Origin: Tolypeutes matacus
Taxonomy: Eukaryota > Chordata > Mammalia > Cingulata > Chlamyphoridae
DNA length: 64,000 nt
Assembly (NCBI GenBank): GCA_026826555.1
Contig: JAKSZT010053769.1
Coordinates: 3,378,505 to 3,442,504, forward strand
Direction of reading: 5' to 3'
The notes beneath the pieces were generated by a model. It made no database searches. It was given only the letters and a program-made list of their open reading frames with translations, and was not told the DNA's origin. Position numbers and translations under genes: made by a program. The stretch's first letter is position 1. Each line of letters opens with the position of its first letter. Below are positions 1 to 10,660 of the stretch, one piece after another.

Positions 1-295
1 GGAAGGTTTTGGATTGCAAAAGAGTTGGAACTGTGGCAGGGGAGTCTCACTGGTGCAGGGGGTCAGTGGTGGGAAGATGTGTGGGGAGAGGTGCACATGG
101 AGCATGACTCTATAGACCATGGTTAGCAGCTATTCTCCAATATGTGTTCATGAATTATAAAAAATGTACCACATTAATGAAAGATTTTGTGAATGGGGAA
201 AAGTGTGGGAGGAGAAGGAAAAGGTAAATGGGAATCCCCTATATTTTTGATGTAACATTTATGTACTCTAAATCTTTTTTATATTTTTTTAATTT
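1..295 (+). mobile_element. LINE-1 3' end fragment, xenarthran-type 3'UTR (+)
   Basis: This is the 3' terminal part of an L1 copy, cut by the window edge. It is recognised because its last part is the reverse complement of the start of the next element: 230-265 pairs with 314-349 with about one mismatch, and 107-155 resembles the complement of 421-470. It runs into a T/A-rich stretch at 270-300. It carries only 3'UTR and has no coding content. The family assignment rests on the related copy at 2150-3045, which is continuous with L1 ORF2. Confidence 0.65.
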
Positions 296-299
296 TTTA

Positions 300-1900
300 A
301 AAGATGCTTAGATTACATAAATGTTACATCAAAAATATAGAGGATTCCCATATGCCATGCTCCCTACCCCTCCCACATATTTTCCACATTAACAACATCC
401 TTCATTAGTGTGGTACATTTGTTACAATTAATGAACACACTTTCGAGCATTGCCACTGAGCATGGATTATAGTTTACATTGCAGTTTACACTCTCTCCCG
501 CACAATTTTGTAAGTTATGACATGCTATATAATGGCCTATATCTGTCATTGCAATGTCATTCAGGACAATTCCCACGTTTCCAAAAATGCCCCCATACTA
601 CACCTATTTTTCCCTCTTCCTCCTCTCAGAACCTCCAGTGGCCACTGCCAATGATAAAAGTTCTTCCACTGCTAGAATCACAAGAAGTCTATAGTAGAAT
701 AACAGTAAATCTACTCTAGTCCATCATTCATTCCCCAATATTGAGGATTCTGGGATGGTGATGCCCACTCTGCCACTAATTAAGAGGGGGCATAGATCCC
801 ATGGGGCAGATGGATGGGACTATCTTGCTTGCAGTTGTAGACTCTCTCTGTTCCTTGGGATGGTCATTGTCCATCATCATCTCTTTGTTAATGGTCCTGG
901 GTGAGTCCAATGAACTGGAGAGTAGGTGTTGCAACACTGTTGAGATTCAGGGCCCAACAGGCACATGGACATCCCAAAGATTTAAGTCTCTTGGATATAC
1001 TCATATCAACTCTAGTACTAACTATAGGTTCAAACAGAAGGGGCAGAAGAGCCATGGGTAGGGAAACCACAACTGAGTCCAACTCCGTCACACTGCAGAG
1101 CATAAATTCCAAAGTAGGGCCCACTGGCAGGGTGCCAAATTCCTGAGCTGTTTGCCCTGCCTATGGTGTCTGGATGTCTCCAGAACCCTCAGGAGCCCTG
1201 CTATTTGAGGCAATATTTACTTTAGCAATCAATGAGATCCTGGTGAGACATGCATAAGTGTAACCTCTCGAATGACCTCCCAACTCACTTTGAAGTCTCT
1301 TAGCCATATAAACTCATTTGTCTTTACACTTTCCCCCTTTTGGTCAAGGTCTTTTTCCAGTTGCATTGCTAGTTTGTGCTTGGTAGTAATCCCTCGGCAC
1401 CAGGGAGGCTCATCCCTGGGAGTCATGTCCCACACTGGGAGGAAGGTAATGCATTTATATACTGAGTTTGGCTGAGAGAGAGGCCACATTTGAGCAACAA
1501 GGAGGCTCTCAGGAGGCAACTCTTAGGCACCCTATAATACTAGGTTAAGTTTCAAATTTCAAAAGTAAAGGTTCATAAGTACAGCCATCTATATCAAGGG
1601 CCTGTCAATGGTCCGTCCTCCTTCACTAGTCACTGCCCCTGTACTCACAGGATTCTTGCTATCCCATTAGAGAATGCAGCAGAGCTCTCCAGGTTGGGAA
1701 TTTGATATTCTTTTGATTATTATGTGGCTCTCCATCCACAATGACAATGCCGCATGAACACTTGAACACATTCATATGCCTTAAAGGTATGCCCCAGGTG
1801 AACCTCCTCCCATGCATCCCCCATCACTGACATCCCACATCAATTGTCCTCCCTGTCACAGCTGTAACCCTTCTGTGATCCAAAACTTCTTCAAAAATTA
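300..1900 (-). mobile_element. LINE-1 3'UTR fragment, xenarthran-type (-)
   Basis: This is a long stretch of L1 3'UTR in reverse orientation. Its landmarks recur elsewhere in the window. The opening (about 305-620) is paralogous to 2160-2490 and 32605-32815. The segment around 735-850, with a stretch reading cttgcttgcagttgtag, recurs at 10040-10150. Open frames inside it (for example 1229-1519 on - and 450-719 on +) show no domain and are taken as chance. From about 1890 the sequence becomes A/T-rich low-complexity DNA up to 2150. Confidence 0.6.
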
Positions 1901-2150
1901 AGCCAAAAAAATAACTAAATACAATTAATAAGAAATGAAATAATAATGATCATTTTTAAAATAACAAAATAAAATAGAAAAATTTAATTTTTTGAAATAA
2001 TAGAAAATAATAAAAAGAATATAAAATTTAAAAAATATATTTTTTGACATTATGTCTTCCATCGCTGTAAGATCTGTTGTCTTGTATGTACAGTGACATT
2101 TTCTTCCATTTTTTCCCCCAGTGTCTTATTTTTTTCATTTTGTCTTCAAA
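1900..2150. repeat. A/T-rich low-complexity spacer
   Basis: A-rich then T-rich sequence lies between two L1 3'UTR copies on the same strand. It may hold the decayed poly(A) tail of one of them. Nothing else is seen. Confidence 0.5.
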
Positions 2151-3049
2151 GAAGCTTTAGGTTACAGAAAAGTCATGTACAGAATATAGGGATTCCCATA
2201 TACCTAACATCCTGCCCCTTTTTCCCTTTCTCCTATTAATAACATTTTACATGTGAATGGTACATTTGTTACAATTGATGTACAAATATTGAAACATTGC
2301 TACTAACCATGGACAATGATTTACATTATAGTTTACATTTTGGACCATACACTTTTATAAATTTTGATGGAATTTAACATCATCTGTATCCATTATTGCA
2401 AGATCATGTAGAACAATTCCATTTCCCCCAAAATGCTCCCTATTCCATCTATTCTATTCCTCCCTCCCCCTCCCCTCAGGACCAATAGCAACCACCAAGC
2501 TTCATTCCTTGAAGAACAGGATTCAAAGTTACTTGCAACAACACTGAGGGTTTGACATACTGGCCTGTTCTCCCCTATTAGGCACCAGCTATGCTCTCAA
2601 GAGATTCCTGCCCCTCTATCTGAGAAATAACAGGACTCCCCAGGATGGGAGTCTGAGACTTTCATGCTCATTATGTGGGTCTCCACCCACTGATAGAACC
2701 CACTATTACAAGATGAACACTCACACACTCCCCAGAAGCCTCCCCCAGGTGTGCCCTGTCCTGCATGCCCTCCACATCCAAAACCCTAAACCATTAAGCC
2801 TTCCATGCCATATTTTCCTAAAGAACATTCCCAATGTTGTAGTTTCAATCACATATCCACAAATCCCCAAAGTTCACCTGTTCCCTCCCCCAACTCTCCC
2901 CCCAGTTCAATGGACAGTCCAACCCACTCTCCCCACCCTACCCCCCTCATAAACTAGCAACCACACAACCCAACAGCATCACTCCATCACTGTCATGCCA
3001 TCCACTGCACAACTACACCCTTTCACCTTATCATAGATTTTGACCATAT

Positions 3050-5240
3050 GGGCATTGGCTCATAACCTTCTGTAAGTCAGTTTGGGTAGGATAGACATGT
3101 TAATGATGTTTAGTCTTCCTGTCCATGAACAGGGAATATTCTTCCATTTATTTAGGTCTTCTTTGATTTCCTTTAACAGTGTTGTGTAGTTTTCTGAGTC
3201 CAAGTCATTTACATCTTTAAATTTATTCCTAGGTATTTGATTCTTTTAGTTGCTATTGTAAATGGAGTTTTTTTCTTGATATCCTCCTCAGTTTGCTCAT
3301 TATTGGTGTACAGAAATACTACTGATTTCTGCACATTGATCTTATAATCTGCCACTTTACTGAACTTATTTATAAGCTCTAGAGGCTTTGTCGTAGATTT
3401 CTCAGGGCTTTCTATGTATAGGAACATGTCATCTGCAAGTAGTGAAATTTTTACTTCTTCTTTTCCAATTTGGATGACTTTTATATCTTTTTCTTGCCTA
3501 AGTGCTTGAGCAAGTACTTCTAACACAATGTTAAATAAGAGCAGTGAAAGTGAGCATCCCTGGCTTGTTCCAGATCTTAGAGGGAAAGCTTTTAGGATTT
3601 CACCATTGAATATGATGTTAGCTGTGGGTTTTTCATATATACCCTTTATCATGTTGAGGAAGTTTCCTTGTATTCCTATCTTTTGAAGTGTTTTTATCAG
3701 GAAATGTGCTGTATTTTGTCAAAAGCTTTTTCTGCATCTATAGAGATGATCATGTGATTTTTTTTCTTTCTATCTATTTATGTGGTGTATTACATTTGAT
3801 TTTCTTATGTTGAACCATCCTTGCTTACCAGGGATGAAACTCATTTGGTCATGGTGTATAATTTTTTGGATATGTTGTTGTATATGATTAGCAAATATTT
3901 TGTAGAGTTCATCAATTTCTTCTTTTGTCAATGTAGGCTGCTTGTGTGTTTCTAGGAATTTTCCATTTCTCTAAATTATCCATCATGTTGTCATACAATT
4001 TTTCAAAGTATCTTCTTCTGATACTCTTTATTTCTGTGGGGTCAGTGGTGATATCCCCTTCCTTGTTTCTTATTTTATGTATTTGAATCTTCTCTTTTTT
4101 TCTTTGTTAGTCTAGATAATCATTTGTCAATTTTATTAATCTTCTCAAAGAATCAACTTTTGATTTTGTTTACTTTTTCTAGTGCTTTCTTATTTTCAAT
4201 TTCATTTAGCTCTGCTTTAATCTTTGTTATTTCTTTCTTCCTACTTGTTTTAGGGTTAGTTTGTTGTTCTTTTTCTGATTCCTCCAGGTGTACAGTTAGG
4301 TCTTTGATTTCAGTTCTTTCTTCTTTTTAAATGTAGGCATTTATGGCTGTGAATTTCCCTCTTAATATTGCTTTTGCTGCATCCAATAGGTTTGATATGT
4401 TGTTCTGTCATTTTCATTTGTTTCAAGGTAGTTACAGATTTCTTTTACATTTTCCTCCTTGATCCACTGATTGACTAAGAGTGTGTTGTTTAATTTCCAT
4501 ATCTTTGTGCCTAATCTAGTTCTCTGCCCCTTACTGATTTCCAGCTTTATTCCATTGTAGTCAGAGAAATTACTTTGTATAATTTCAATCTTTCTGAATT
4601 CATTGAGAGTTGTTCTGAGGCTAGCATGTGGTCTATCCTGGAGAATGATCCATGTGGACTCAAGAAGAATGTATATCCTGCTGTATTTGGGTGTAATATT
4701 CTGTATATATCCATTAGGTCCAGATCCTCTAATGTATTATTCAAGGTCTCTGTTTCTTTATTGATTCTCTGTTGATATGTTCTCTCTAATGGTGATGATG
4801 GTGTATTAAAGTCCCCCACTCTAATTGTAGAGGCATCTATTTCTCCACTTAGTTTTTCCAATGTTTGCCTCACGTACTTTGAGGTGCCCTGGTTAGGTGC
4901 ATAAATGTTTATGATTGCTCTTTCTTCTTGATAGATTGCCCTTTTTATTAATATATAGTGTCCTTCTTTGTCTCTTACAATGGTTTTGCATTGAAAGTCT
5001 ATTTTGTCCAATATTAGTACAGCTACTCCTGCCTTTTTCTGATTATTGTTTGCATGTAAAATTGCCCAACCATTCACTTTCAGCCTCCTTGCACCCCTGG
5101 GTGTATGGGTGTATGATGAGCTTCCTGTAGATAGCGTATAGATGGGTCATATTTCCTTATCCATTTTGCCAATCTGTGTCTCCTGATTGGAGAATTTAAC
5201 CCATTAACATTCAATGTTATTATTATCAAGTAATTACTTA
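3050..5240 (-). pseudogene. L1 ORF2 remnant (endonuclease and reverse transcriptase), truncated
   Basis: ORF2 encodes the L1 endonuclease and reverse transcriptase that carry out target-primed reverse transcription. An apurinic-like endonuclease domain is visible in the open stretch 4547-5077, with NIYAPN, VGDFNTP and SRIDHMLAS matching conserved L1 endonuclease blocks. Its upstream start (TLNVNGLNSP-like) lies near 5200. The RT domain appears in pieces. The open stretch 3209-3652 has [10 protein letters not shown] and LADD (3428-3439) in place of the usual FADD, so both catalytic aspartates are kept. The reading continues to about 3060, through words like [13 protein letters not shown], and then jumps into 3'UTR. 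Several frameshifts separate the blocks, so it is not functional. Confidence 0.85.
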
Positions 5241-5349
5241 CATTTGCCATATTTTCTTTAGGTTTGTATATGCCATATGCTGTTTTTTATTTCTCTTTTT
5301 ATCTTTTTAGTTATTCTTACACTTTTCTCCAACTCTCTCTCTCCTGTTT

Positions 5350-6240
5350 CTTCCTTTCAACCTTCAGAATTCCCTTTAGTATTTCTTATTGACAAACTCT
5401 CTTAATTTCTTTTTATCTGTGAATATTTTGAACTCTTCCTCATTTTTGAATGCCAGCTTTGCTGGATAAAGAATTCTTAGTGAGTAAGTTTTTTTTCTTT
5501 TAGCACCAAAGCTATGTCATACCACTGACTTTTTGCCTCCATTGTTTCAGATGAGAAACCAGCACTTAATCTTCTTGAGCTTCCCTTGTATGTGTGATGG
5601 ATATCTTTTCACTTGCTGATTTCAGTGTTCTTTCTTTCTTTGAGCATTGGACAATTTGACAGGTATATGTCTTGGAGCAGGCCTGTTAGGATTTATACTG
5701 TTTGCGCTTCCCGGACATGTACATCTATGTCCCTCAATAGAGTTGGGAAATTTTTAGCCATTATTTCCTCCAACACTCCTGCCCCCTTTCCCTTCTATTC
5801 TCCCTCTGGGATGCCTATAATGCATATGTTTGTGTATTTTGTGTTGTCATTCAAATCTCTAACCCCCTGCTGGATTTTTTCTATCTTTTTATCTATCTGT
5901 TCTACTATCTGTCTGATTTCAGCTGTACTGTCTTCCTCATTGATGATTCTTTCCTCTGCCTGTTCAAATCTGCTGTTATGTGCTTCCAGTATATTTTTTA
6001 TTTCTTGCATTGCACCATTCATCACCACCAGGCCCATTATCTTTTTATGTATGTTTACAATTTCTTCAGTATGTTCCCCCTGTGTCTTCTTAATATCCTT
6101 TATCTCTTCCTTCACTTCATTAAGTTGATTCATGATATTTGTTTGCACATCCTTGATTAGTTGTTCCACATTCTGCATCCCCTCCTGTTTTTTAGTTTGT
6201 TCATTAGAGTGGGCCCTGTCTTCCTGTTTCTTTATATGGC
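5350..6240 (-). pseudogene. L1 ORF1 remnant (RNA-binding coiled-coil protein)
   Basis: ORF1p is a trimeric RNA-binding chaperone of the L1 particle. The open stretch 5795-6178 gives about 127 residues of heptad-rich coiled coil (for example NQLNEVKEEIKDIKKTQ), ending at the start of the RRM-like domain with CIIGIPEGE, a hallmark of mammalian L1 ORF1. A stop follows immediately. The C-terminal domain is still readable between about 5350 and 5790 but with further stops. The true start probably lies a few tens of codons upstream of 6178, in frame-broken sequence. Confidence 0.8.
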
Positions 6241-6965
6241 TTGTAATTTTTGTTCATGTCTATGTATCTGTTTATCTTGATGGGCCTAGGTTTTATTTTG
6301 GGGTGTGTGGGGGGGGCGGGGTAAGGTTACTTTTTGATTCTTAGTTCCTCTTATTCTATATCCTTGCAGTTATCTGTGTTCCCGTGAAAAAAATATATTA
6401 GGACCAGAGAAATGGAAAGTTAGGTACCTGCCTCTGTCCCTCCCTAACCAAGTTCTTCTCTCCCAGATCACTGGGTGTGACAGCCTGCCTGAGCAGATTC
6501 CCCCTTCCCCTATCCCTGGGGCCACCTCAGCTCTGGCTAGTGTCCTCCCCGAGATTCAGAAGGGGCTCAGTTGGCCAAACCCAGGGAAAAGAAATCGCTG
6601 TCCACCCTTCATCAGACTCCTCTTCCTCCCAGGGAATGCTCCCTCCCACTCCGTGGGCCAGTGAGAACCAGGGGTTCCATGGCAGCTATTTGCCTTGAGA
6701 GTGGGACTTATGAGAGTGGGACTTACACACCCACAGTGTCCAGCCTCAGGGGTGAGCAACTCACAGTTTTCCCTTGGGCTCTTTATCTTTCTGTCCAGCT
6801 CCCACCCAAATGAAGCCCTGCAGCCTTCTGCTCTGTGGACTCCCAGAACAGCTCACTTGGGTAGGTTGTTGCCCCTTCTCTGCCATTTTTTTGTGAAAGA
6901 ACTGAGCAGTGCTACCTACATCGATGCCATTTTCCAGCTTTATGTGTTTTGAGGCTATGTTCTAA
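6240..6965 (-). promoter_or_regulatory. L1 5'UTR (internal promoter region) remnant
   Basis: This is GC-richer DNA upstream of the ORF1 remnant, which is the position of the L1 5'UTR and its internal promoter. It includes a direct repeat of about 12 bp (gagtgggactta, around 6699-6725) and a run of G at 6307-6320. Open frames here on both strands are short, overlapping and without domains. Assignment is by position and base composition; promoter activity is not shown. Confidence 0.6.
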
Positions 6966-6984
6966 AGCTTTTTTAAAAAGAAAA

Positions 6985-8905
6985 TAAAAGGAGAATTGTG
7001 GGAAGATAGATTGGAATAGGCAGGCAGGGCTCAACTCTTTCACAGAAACAATGGAGAAGAGTCAAAAGCTGTCTGAGGCACCTGCTTTAGAGGTAAGAGA
7101 CCAGGACAGTGTTATACAACTGCCAGGACAGTGAGGGACAGAGAGACAAAGAACCTGAAACAACAAACGTGAGTGACCAAAACTCCACAGTGGCTGGGAA
7201 AGGATCCTCTCCTCCACCCCCAAGATATTAAGCTGGGGTCAAACCCCTGGCTCACTTCTATAAGGAAGAAAAGGTCATTATATATTAATAAAATGGACAA
7301 TTCCCCATGAAGAAATAACTATAAAAAGTATTTATGCACCTAACATTAGTGCCCCAAGACACACGAGGCACACACTGGCAAAACTGAAGGGAGGAGTAAA
7401 TATCTCTACCATAATAGTTGCTTAGCTAGACTGAAAAAGAAATAGAGAAGATTCAGAAAAATAAAATCAGAAATGAGGGGGTAACATTACCAGTGACCCC
7501 ACAGAAATAAGAGATCATAAGAGGATACTATGAACAATTGTATGCTAAAATACTAGACAATGTAGACAAGATTTCTAGGAATCTTAGAAACACATGGATC
7601 ACCTACACTGACCCCAGAAGAAATATAAGACCTCAACAAACCAATCACAAGTGAACAGATTGAAACAGTCCTCAAAAACCTCCCAAACATGAAAAGCCCA
7701 GGACCAGATGGCTTCACAGGTGAATTCTACCAGTCATTCAAGGACAATCTAATACCAATCTTGCTCAAGCTCTTCCAAAAATTTGAACAGGAAATAATGC
7801 TACTGAATGCATTCTATGAAGCCAGCATCAACCTAATACGAAAATCAGGTAAAGATACTACGAAAAAAGAGAATTACAAACCAATATCTCTAATGAATAC
7901 AGATGCAAAAATCCTCAACAAAATACTTGCTAACAATCCAAAAGCACATTAAAGAATTATACACCATGGTCAAGTGGGTTTTACCCCAGGTATGCAAGGG
8001 TGGTTCAACACAAGAAAATCAATTAGTGTAATAAACCACATTGATAAATTGAGAGTGGTGACACAAATAAACATCTGCACACTAATGTTCCTAGTGGCAT
8101 TATTCACAATTGCCTAAAGTTGGAAACAACCCAGGTGTCCATCAACTGACGAATGGATAAACAAATTGTGGTGTATACATATGATGGAATATTTTGCAGC
8201 GGTGAGAAGAAATGAAGTAGGGAAGCATATAGCAACATGGATGAACCTGGAGGACATTTTGTTGAATGAAGCAAGCCAGACACAAAAGGACAAATACTGT
8301 ATGATTGAGCTATAATGAACTAAATATATTATGTAAACTCATGGAATTAATAATCAGAATATAAGTCACTAGAAAACAGAATGAGAGTAGAGAATGGAAA
8401 GCTGAGGGTTAATCTGTGCAGAATTGGTAAAAAGGTTCTTTTTAAATCTTTGGAAATGAATGGAAATGATGAGAGCACATCAGCAGAGCTGTTGTATGGG
8501 TATGACAATGGTTGAAAGGGTAAGTCTAAGGACATGTATATTATTAAAAGGAAAGCTAAAAAATGTAACATGGGACTGTATAACATAGTGAAACCTCATG
8601 TAAAATATGAATATGGGTGATACTGCACAGTTAAAACTGTTTTTACAAAATACAAATAAACTAGAGAGAAGGAAAAAAAATAGCAGCTATGTATGGCAGG
8701 GGAAGCATAGAGAGATTTAGAGGTGATGAGTTTTGTTTGTTTGATTGATGTTTGTTTATTATTATTACTGGAATAATGAAAATGCTCTAAAAATGATTGA
8801 AGTGATGGATGCACAACTTTGTGATTATACCGAATACCATTGGGTGGATTTATGCTTTATTAATACGTATCAATAAAATTGATTTGTTAAAAAAATAGAA
8901 AATTA
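6985..8905 (+). mobile_element. LINE-1, internally deleted mosaic (+)
   Basis: This copy runs left to right. A 5'UTR-like start (6985-7262, opening gggaagataga) is joined to the middle of the endonuclease (about 7263-7425), then to the start of the RT region (about 7429-8060), then to the 3'UTR (8065-8880), with a short A-rich end near 8890-8905. ORF1, the rest of the endonuclease and most of RT are absent. Its 3'UTR differs from that of the - strand neighbour and matches 46215-46810, so the two neighbours belong to different L1 lineages. Confidence 0.8.
7263..8060 (+). pseudogene. L1 ORF2 fragments (endonuclease piece, RT N-terminus)
   Basis: The first piece (7263-7428) reads like GHYILIKW then SIYAPNISAP, part of the endonuclease. 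It breaks just before the GDFN block. The second piece reads EKEIEKIQKNKIRNE. After frameshifts it opens at 7689-7952 with [15 protein letters not shown] and [20 protein letters not shown], which are RT finger and palm motifs. It continues with [15 protein letters not shown] sequence, frame-broken, to about 8055. No catalytic FADD box is present. Confidence 0.85.
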
Positions 8906-8924
8906 AATTAAATTAATTTTTTTA

Positions 8925-9480
8925 AAAAGCACTAGAAAACATAATCAGACAAATGTAAACCAAACCCTCTGTATGATCCCATTTTGAATCCATTCAAATG
9001 AAGAAAATTAAGAAATCATTTAATACAAAGCATTAGAGATAATGTGGTTCACTATAATCTTTTGAACATTACTGTTAGAAGCATCTATTTGTTCTACCAC
9101 ACTTTAAACCATTTTTGCATTATCATTTGAAGTTGAATAATCACATATCCTATAGCCGAGCAATTTCAATATAAACATATTCAAAGTAACTCTTACATGT
9201 TTGAACTATGAAACATGTACAAGAATATTAATTTTAACACCTTTGTAACAGAAAAATAATGGAAGTATTAAATGTCTATTATCAGGATTACAAATTATAG
9301 TATATTCACACAATGGAGAATTCTATTGTAGTAAAAATAAGTTAAACAAAGCCACATGTGCCAAGATAGAAGGAAGAAAAAGAGCAAGTCTCAAAAGATT
9401 GCATACAGCATGCTGTACTGTTTATAAAGCTCAATGACAGATAAAGCTTAACATTCTAATTCTTGAGTTTCATTGTGGGG
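8925..9480 (+). mobile_element. Probable ancient L1 3'UTR fragment
   Basis: Diverged sequence follows the order typical of old mammalian L1 3' regions: a short phrase like aatgtctattatcagg, then a phrase near an 'acaatggagaattctattg' site, then 'gattgcatacagcatg'. Similarity is by eye and weak; the boundaries are uncertain. Confidence 0.35.
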
Positions 9481-9705
9481 ATTCATTATAGTGTAAATAA
9501 ACAAATACATGAATATCTATGATGACAGAATATCATAAACCAAGAATTATGATTAATCAAATTCTGTGTTCCTAGAAACTGTTTAAAATAGACATACTAT
9601 ATACATGGAGAGAAAAATGAATAAGCAGTTGAAAGATACTAATAATATGGCATAAAATATCTTTTGTCTCTCAATAGAAAAAAGAAATGTTAGTAGAATC
9701 TTCAT

Positions 9706-9833
9706 GGAGAATGAAAAATTATACAGAAAAATAATGGACTCACTAAAATGAAGCATTGTAATAAGCTATTACTGAATTAAAGAAAAAATAATCCTTTTAA
9801 TACTATTTGAGAGTATTTTTTCTTTCAAGTACC
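9706..9833. repeat. Source or sister copy of a 128-bp segment duplicated at 18148-18275
   Basis: This AT-rich segment is repeated base for base at a constant offset of 8442 bp, with about three mismatches in 128 bases. The match stops abruptly at both ends. Outside the match the two sites are unrelated: unique-looking DNA here, a SINE there. No terminal inverted repeats or poly(A) are seen. Confidence 0.9.
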
Positions 9834-10039
9834 ATAGAGGTGTGATGTTTGACCCTTTAGGAATTAAATGAAAGAATACAGTCCCAGCATAAATTTTAGC
9901 TTTGCATAGTGATTATTTATATAATCAAATATACAATTATTTTGACTTTTAGAATTATGCTATCAATCATGACCAAGAGACAAAATTATGGTTCTACCAC
10001 AGGAAGTAAATGTTATTAACCTTGAAAATGTATAATTAA
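9834..10039. other. No recognised feature
   Basis: Unique-looking AT-rich DNA. Nothing is recognised. Confidence 0.4.
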
Positions 10040-10150
10040 AGGTCCAAATTTTGGGGGATTTTGGAATGTGATGCCCAGTCTGCTTCTGCTTAAGAGGGGC
10101 CTAGACGGGTGAACTGTCTTGCTTGCAGTTGTAGCTACTTTCTGTTTCTG
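10040..10150 (-). mobile_element. Short L1 3'UTR fragment (-)
   Basis: It matches about 735-850 of the L1 3'UTR in the same orientation: gtgatgccca(g/c)tctgc, then taagagggg, then cttgcttgcagttgtag. It is a small piece truncated at both ends. Confidence 0.6.
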
Positions 10151-10479
10151 GATCTTAAGTTATACATTTTCAAGGGCAATGGTAGGAGATAGGAGGAGCA
10201 AAAAGGGGGAAAGAAAAAGTTTTCAGCATCAATATTCTCATTTTTTATAACTGGGAGTGACCAAAAAATGACTATATTTGATGAAACTAGAAAGAGTGGT
10301 TTAAGTGTATTATTTTAACTATTAATACAACAAAGTAAAGAATGAAAAATTAATACTGTATTGTCCAAGCTGAGTGCAGGAGGGGAGAGAAATGTTCATG
10401 GCTGTGTGAGCTACAACACCATCCATCAGATTGGAAAATATAGCTAATGTCTGAATCTGATAAAACAAAAACGGATTTA

Positions 10480-10660
10480 TGAGAAAAACAAATAACAGAA
10501 CAAAATATGAAAAATTAAAAGTGGTAGCCTCTTGGGAACAGGATTGTGGGTGGAAAGATGAAAGATATGTGGGCCAGAGACCTGTTGTTTAATTTTAAAC
10601 CCTCCTGTACTAGGTGCTCTTTTCTTTATGTGAATGAATTGCTTTTATCTAAATAAGTGA
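10480..10660 (+). mobile_element. Possible ancient L1 3'UTR scrap
   Basis: The order of a 'gtggtagcctcttgggaacaggattg' type block, then 'cctcctgtac', then an AT-rich end resembles the terminal region of old L1M elements. It is weak. Confidence 0.3.

Larger units (their letters stand above)
2150..6965 (-). mobile_element. LINE-1, near full length but broken (-)
   Basis: An L1 copy runs right to left: 5'UTR (about 6240-6965), ORF1 remnant (about 5350-6240), short intergenic region, ORF2 remnant (about 3050-5240) and 3'UTR (2150-3045). ORF2 stops after the reverse transcriptase region and joins the 3'UTR directly near 3045-3060, so the C-terminal third, including the Cys-rich end, is missing. 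Stops and frameshifts in both ORFs make it non-autonomous. The 3'UTR is the same type as at 300-1900. The order of parts is seen in the sequence; the family is inferred. Confidence 0.85.

Noticed and set aside
5613..6128. 171-codon open frame on +
   Set aside because: Shadow of the L1 ORF1 coiled-coil region on -.
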